Source: Acidobacteriota bacterium
Lineage (GTDB): Bacteria; Acidobacteriota; Thermoanaerobaculia; Multivoradales; JAGPDF01
Length of the DNA: 43,650 nt
NCBI GenBank assembly: GCA_011525905.1
Contig: WYBK01000004.1
Location: 1-43,650 of the forward strand
Reading direction: 5' to 3'
This document shows, one piece after another, positions 40,538 to 43,650 of the stretch. A model generated the notes under the pieces. The model saw nothing but the letters and a program-made list of their open reading frames with translations, was not told the origin of the DNA and searched no databases. Each line of letters begins with the position of its first letter. Position 1 is the first letter of the stretch. Position numbers and translations under genes: made by a program.

Positions 40538-40741
40538 ATGTCGAACGCGAAGACCCCCAACGACCCGACGAACCGCGCCGCGAGCGGCGAGACCCCGAGC
40601 GCGCGCGAGGCCGGGCCGGCCGGCGCCTGTTGCGTCCCCGCCGCGCCGGCTGCCTGCTGCGCCCCGGTCGCCGCGACCGGCTGCTGCGCCGTCGCGACGG
40701 CGCCCTGCTGCGCGCCCGCGACGGCCGCCTGCTGCGGCTGA
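40538..40741 (+). CDS. 67-residue protein with five Cys-Cys pairs, upstream of sigZ
   Basis: I do not recognise a family. The first 30 residues are polar. The rest is Ala/Pro-rich with Cys pairs at 31-32, 40-41, 49-50, 57-58 and 65-66, spaced 9, 9, 8 and 8 residues, and it ends ACCG. There is no signal peptide, His, or aromatic residue. A GGAGG lies 10 bases before the ATG. The stop is 5 bases from the sigZ start, so they share an operon. Vicinal thiols bind As(III) and other soft metals, and an arsenic operon adjoins, so metal sensing or sequestration by this peptide is plausible but only inferred. A modified-peptide precursor is an alternative. Confidence 0.7.
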   Translation: MSNAKTPNDPTNRAASGETPSAREAGPAGACCVPAAPAACCAPVAATGCCAVATAPCCAPATAACCG

Positions 40742-40746
40742 GGACG

Positions 40747-41388
40747 ATGACGGGATCGGCCGCCGCGCCCGCCCCTCCCCCCTGGGAGAGCCTGCGGGCC
40801 GAGCTCCTGCGCTTCGTGCGCGGGCGCATCGGCGACCCGGCGGCCGCCGACGACATCGTCCACGACGTGCTGCTCCGGGCCCTCGCCGAGCTCGAGGGCC
40901 CGGAGCCGCCCGTCCACCTGCGCGGCTGGCTCTACCGGGTCACCCGCAACGCCATCGTCGACCACTATCGCGCCCGGCGCCCGTCCGAGGAGCTGCCGGC
41001 CGAGCTCGAGGCGGCGGGCGCCGAGCAGGAAGCGTCGGCCGAGCGGGAGCTCGCGGGTTGCCTCGCGCCGCTCCTCGCCAGACTGCCCGACGAGTCCCGC
41101 GAAGCGCTGACCCTCGCCGAGGTCGATGGCCTGGCGCAGCGCGAGATCGCCGCGCGCGCGGGGCTCTCGCTCTCCGGCGCCAAGTCGCGCGTGCAGCGCG
41201 CCCGCCGGATGCTGCGCTCCGCCCTGCTCGACTGCTGCCGGGTCGAGGTCGACCGGCGCGGCGGCGTCGTCGCCTTCGAGCGGCGGCCCGGAGGCGAGCC
41301 GTGCGTGTCCCCCGCGGTTACGCCGCCTGCGCCGGAGCCGGAAACCAGTGTCGGGTGCGGTTGCAGAAGCTGCAGACCGAGAGCATGA
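40747..41388 (+). CDS. sigZ: SigZ-type ECF sigma factor with Cys-rich tail
   Basis: Sigma factor of 213 residues. Region 2 (about 14-75): RAELLRFVRGRIGDPAAADDIVHDVLLRAL and RGWLYRVTRNAIVDHYRAR. Region 4 (about 110-160): LPDESREALTLAEVDGLAQREIAARAGLSLSGAKSRVQRARRML. The C-terminal LLDCCRVEVDRRGGVVAFERR with Cys163-Cys164 is the mark of the SigZ subgroup. A further tail carries Cys186 and CGCRSC (204-209). These thiols could sense metal or redox state. No anti-sigma gene follows; the Cys-Cys peptide precedes it. The last 71 bases overlap the convergent acr3. Confidence 0.9.
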   Translation: MTGSAAAPAPPPWESLRAELLRFVRGRIGDPAAADDIVHDVLLRALAELEGPEPPVHLRGWLYRVTRNAIVDHYRARRPSEELPAELEAAGAEQEASAERELAGCLAPLLARLPDESREALTLAEVDGLAQREIAARAGLSLSGAKSRVQRARRMLRSALLDCCRVEVDRRGGVVAFERRPGGEPCVSPAVTPPAPEPETSVGCGCRSCRPRA

Positions 41389-42394
41389 CCGGCACCTCGA
41401 CCAGGACGCCGACCACGGTGGCGAGCGCGGCTCCCGACTCGGGGCCGAAGAGCGCGATGGCGGTGGCGACAGCGAGCTCGAAGAAGTTGCTGGCGCCGAT
41501 CAGCGCTCCTGGTGCGGCCACGTCGTGCGGCACTCGCAGCCACTTCATCAGCCCGTAGGCGAGGCCGGAGTTGAAGTAGACCTGGATCAGCAGCGGAATC
41601 GCGATCAGCACCACGTGGACGAAGCGGCCGGTCAAGTTGTCGGCCTGGAAGGCGAAGATCATCACCAGCGTCGCGAGCAGCGCGATCACCGTCACCGGGT
41701 GGAACGCCGGCAGGAAGGCTCGCTCGAACCACTCCCTTCCCTTCGCCCGGAGCAGCAGAGCGCGACTGGCCGCTCCCAGCGCGAGGGGAATCACGATGAA
41801 CACCACGACCGAGAGCAGCAACACGTCGAAGGGCACTGTCAGCGTGCTCGCGCCGGTGACCAGGAAGCCGACGATCGGCGCGAAGAGGACCAGCATGATC
41901 AGGTCGTTGAGCGAGACCTGGACCAGCGTGTAGGCCGGGTCGCCGTCGGTCAGATAGGACCAGACGAAGACCATCGCGGTGCAGGGCGCGGCGGCGAGGA
42001 TGATCGAGCCGGCGAGGTACTGGTTGGCGAGCTCGGCGCCGATCCAGGGCTGGAACAGGATGCGGAAGAAGAGGTAGCCGATCGCGGCCATCGAGAAGGG
42101 CTTGACCAGCCAGTTGACGAACAGGGTGACCAGGATCCCCTTCGGCCGCTCGCGTACGGCCAAGATGGAGCCCAGGTCGACCTTGAGCATCATCGGGTAG
42201 ACCATGAGCCAGATCAGCACCGCGATCGCGACGTTGATCTGCGAGCCGTCGCCGAGCTCGAGCCGGCGCAGGGCATCGGTGAAGCCCGGGAAGAGCTTGC
42301 CGAGCGCCACGCCCGCGGCCATGCAGAAGACGACCCAGATCGTCAGGTAGCGCTCGAAGACATTGAGGCGCTTCTGCGGTGCCGCCTCGGTCAC
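41318..42394 (-). CDS. acr3: Arsenite efflux transporter Acr3
   Basis: Inner-membrane arsenite exporter of 358 residues and about ten spans. The essential Cys is in [17 protein letters not shown], and the conserved Glu in [18 protein letters not shown]. The start [21 protein letters not shown] is typical. The GTG start overlaps the arsC stop (GTGA). The C-terminus [13 protein letters not shown] adds two Cys. The 3' 71 bases overlap sigZ on the other strand. It is the last gene of permease-thioredoxin-arsC-acr3. Confidence 0.95.
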   Translation of the reverse strand: MTEAAPQKRLNVFERYLTIWVVFCMAAGVALGKLFPGFTDALRRLELGDGSQINVAIAVLIWLMVYPMMLKVDLGSILAVRERPKGILVTLFVNWLVKPFSMAAIGYLFFRILFQPWIGAELANQYLAGSIILAAAPCTAMVFVWSYLTDGDPAYTLVQVSLNDLIMLVLFAPIVGFLVTGASTLTVPFDVLLLSVVVFIVIPLALGAASRALLLRAKGREWFERAFLPAFHPVTVIALLATLVMIFAFQADNLTGRFVHVVLIAIPLLIQVYFNSGLAYGLMKWLRVPHDVAAPGALIGASNFFELAVATAIALFGPESGAALATVVGVLVEVPVMLSVCSFCNRTRHWFPAPAQAA

Positions 42395-42828
42395 GACTTC
42401 GTCTCCTCGCGCCGCGCGAGGCCTTCGGCTTCGAGCCAGGCGGAGATGCGGCGGCGCAGCTCGTCGCGCACCGCGCGAAAACGCTCCAGGCTCTCCTCCT
42501 CGCTCCCGCCGCGACCCGCCGGGTCGGGCAGCGGCCAGTGCAGCCGCCGCGCGCCGCCGAGGTAGACCGGGCAGACCTCCTCGGCGCAGAGGGTGATCAC
42601 GGTATCGACGGCAGCGCGGTCGATCTCGCCGACCGACTTCGAGCGCTGACCGGAAATGTCGATACCGATCTCCGAGACAACGCGCGCCGCGAGCGGATTC
42701 ACCCCCGAGGGCGCCGAGCCGGCGCTCTGGATCGGCACACGGTCGCCCGCGAGGCTGCGCGCGATCCCCTCGGCCATCTGGCTGCGCGCCGAGTTGGCGA
42801 CGCACAGGAAGAGCACGCCGTGCGTCAC
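42391..42828 (-). CDS. arsC: Thioredoxin-coupled arsenate reductase ArsC
   Basis: Reduces arsenate to arsenite using thioredoxin (145 residues, low-molecular-weight phosphatase fold). The active-site loop is [13 protein letters not shown] (usually CVHNSARSQ), and the redox Cys pair is in [19 protein letters not shown] carries the catalytic Asp. I use GTG 42828, which overlaps the thioredoxin stop; a GTG four codons later is also possible. The Cys pair is spaced C-x4-C, shorter than the C-x6-C of the well-studied enzymes. Confidence 0.93.
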   Translation of the reverse strand: MTHGVLFLCVANSARSQMAEGIARSLAGDRVPIQSAGSAPSGVNPLAARVVSEIGIDISGQRSKSVGEIDRAAVDTVITLCAEEVCPVYLGGARRLHWPLPDPAGRGGSEEESLERFRAVRDELRRRISAWLEAEGLARREETKS

Positions 42829-43082
42829 GAGGAGGCCACTCCCGGTCCGGCCAGCAGCTCCTTGAGCTTCGTCGTCGACGGCACGTGGCCGAAGACCTTG
42901 ATCTCGCCGTCGACGACGAGGGCCGGAGTCGCGACGATGCCGAACTCGAAGATCTTCTCGATTTCGGTCACTTTCTCGAGCTCGTAGTCGAGCCCGAGCT
43001 CCCGCGCGGCGCGTTCGGCGTGCTCGGTGAGCAGCCTGCACTTCGGGCAGCCCGTGCCCAGGATCTGGAGCTTCGTCGTCAT
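42825..43082 (-). CDS. Small thioredoxin-like protein (redox-active disulfide protein 2 type)
   Basis: Thioredoxin fold of 85 residues with active-site CPKC (12-15) in [19 protein letters not shown] and the cis-Pro loop [22 protein letters not shown] precedes the ATG. Genes of this kind usually sit beside DUF318 permeases; here it lies between the permease and ArsC, so it may be the reductant for ArsC. That link is inferred from position. Confidence 0.92.
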   Translation of the reverse strand: MTTKLQILGTGCPKCRLLTEHAERAARELGLDYELEKVTEIEKIFEFGIVATPALVVDGEIKVFGHVPSTTKLKELLAGPGVASS

Positions 43083-43092
43083 CGGATCCTCC

Positions 43093-43650
43093 TCAAGTTG
43101 CGAGCCAGCCGTAGAGCAGGCCCGTGATGGTCGCCATGACGGCGACGAGCGACACGTAGACGATCGTCTTGCGCCAGCCCATGAAGCTGCGCAGCACCAG
43201 CATCGCGGGCAGCGAGAGCGCCGGGCCCGCGAGCAGCAGGGCGAGCGCCGGGCCCTGGCCCATGCCGCCGCCGAGCAGGCCCTGGAGGATGGGCACCTCG
43301 GTCAAGGTGGCGAAGTACATGAGGGCGCCGGCGACCGCGGCGAAGAGGTTGGCCCCGAGCGAGTTGCCGCCGACCGACTGGGCGACCCAGGCCGACGGGA
43401 TCAGCCCCTCCTGCCCGGGCCGGCCGAGCAGCAGGCCCGCGATCAGCACGCCGCCCAAGAGCAACGGCAGGATCTGCTTGGCGAAGCCCCAGGTCGCCGA
43501 AAGCCACTCGCCGAGCTCTCCTTCGTCGCCGGCGAGCGCCGCGGCCAGGGCGGTGAAGAAGGCGGTGAAGGGGACGACCGGGTGCGCGCTCGCGAGCAGG
43601 GCGGCGACGGCGGTCGCGGCCGCGGCGGCGAGCGCCTTCCAGGCCGCGAG
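43093..43650 (-). CDS. DUF318/ArsP-type permease, C-terminal part (cut by window edge)
   Basis: Membrane permease of the COG0701 type; 185 residues of its C-terminal half are present and the frame is open to the right edge. Diagnostic stretches are ILPLLLGGVLIAGLLLGR, NLFAAVAGALMYFATLTEVPILQGLLGGGMGQGPALALLLAGPALSLPAMLVL and the final helix. Relatives export methylated or other organoarsenicals, but inorganic partners also occur. It ends 10 bases before the thioredoxin start. The N-terminal half cannot be assessed. Confidence 0.9.
   Translation of the reverse strand, partial: LAAWKALAAAAATAVAALLASAHPVVPFTAFFTALAAALAGDEGELGEWLSATWGFAKQILPLLLGGVLIAGLLLGRPGQEGLIPSAWVAQSVGGNSLGANLFAAVAGALMYFATLTEVPILQGLLGGGMGQGPALALLLAGPALSLPAMLVLRSFMGWRKTIVYVSLVAVMATITGLLYGWLAT

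Noticed and set aside
1..43650. CRISPR arrays, insertion sequences, integrases, rRNA operons
   Set aside because: No regularly spaced repeats, transposase or integrase motifs, or rRNA-like segments were seen anywhere in the window.

Overview
The window is a dense, roughly 70% G+C stretch of a Gram-negative chromosome. It carries outer-membrane and pilus genes (type IV pilus secretin, LolA, a lipid A-type acyltransferase) and core housekeeping genes (L28, Rel, SecDF-YajC, Tgt, TrmB, Tdk, ErpA). The mix of PilMNOPQ, an IPTL-CTERM surface protein, a lipoprotein that joins a sulfatase-like domain to TPRs, and a C-terminal FESG...WS tag best suits an Acidobacteriota lineage of the Thermoanaerobaculia/Holophagae kind. 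That placement is an inference from gene content. There are no rRNAs, convincing tRNAs, CRISPR arrays or insertion sequences.

Layout. 1-4295 (minus): pilM-N-O-P-Q, with pilQ cut by the left edge, behind a TTGACA-17-TACCTT promoter. 4605-4835 (plus): rpmB with its own promoter. 4870-12262 (minus): lolA, tgt, yajC, secD, secF and rel. 12467-15944 (plus): a FYDLN-type zinc-ribbon acidic protein, folK without a normal start codon, a membrane protein, a Lon N-terminal-domain protein and an HD phosphohydrolase, mostly joined by 4-base overlaps. 22397-16104 (minus): manC, LpxL-like acyltransferase, trmB (probable CTG or ATT start), MsbA-like ABC exporter, TIGR01777 epimerase and DUF1295 protein, closed by a clear terminator; this looks like an envelope-lipid operon. 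22506-23904 (plus): an RsbRD_N-like protein, a 35-residue zinc-ribbon microprotein and a DUF4410 secreted protein. 28507-23894 (minus): an ECF sigma/RskA-like anti-sigma pair followed by a secreted GH44 glycosidase and an iodotyrosine deiodinase-like flavoprotein. 28548-29485 (plus): TIGR00725 protein and acyl-CoA thioesterase. 29605-35021 (plus): a tyrosine-rich beta-helix IPTL-CTERM protein and a sulfatase-like/TPR lipoprotein, separated by a textbook terminator. 35034-38906: tdk, DUF2203, HAD phosphatase, erpA, a zinc phospholipase C/P1 nuclease-like protein and an aquaporin. 39092-40306 (minus): a lone AAA/DUF4143 ATPase with a nested inverted repeat over its start.

40538-43650 is the most interesting region. 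A 67-residue peptide with five Cys-Cys pairs is followed directly by a SigZ-type sigma factor that has its own Cys-Cys pair and a CGCRSC tail. The pair faces an arsenic operon running the other way (permease, CPKC thioredoxin, ArsC, Acr3), whose 3' end overlaps sigZ. Vicinal thiols bind As(III), so this may be an undescribed sensing or sequestration module; the function is a hypothesis.

Several genes (14086, 28548, 35720, 36786, and possibly 22397, 32646 and 40306) have a -10-like hexamer 6-11 bases before the start codon and no clear Shine-Dalgarno, which suggests frequent leaderless transcripts.
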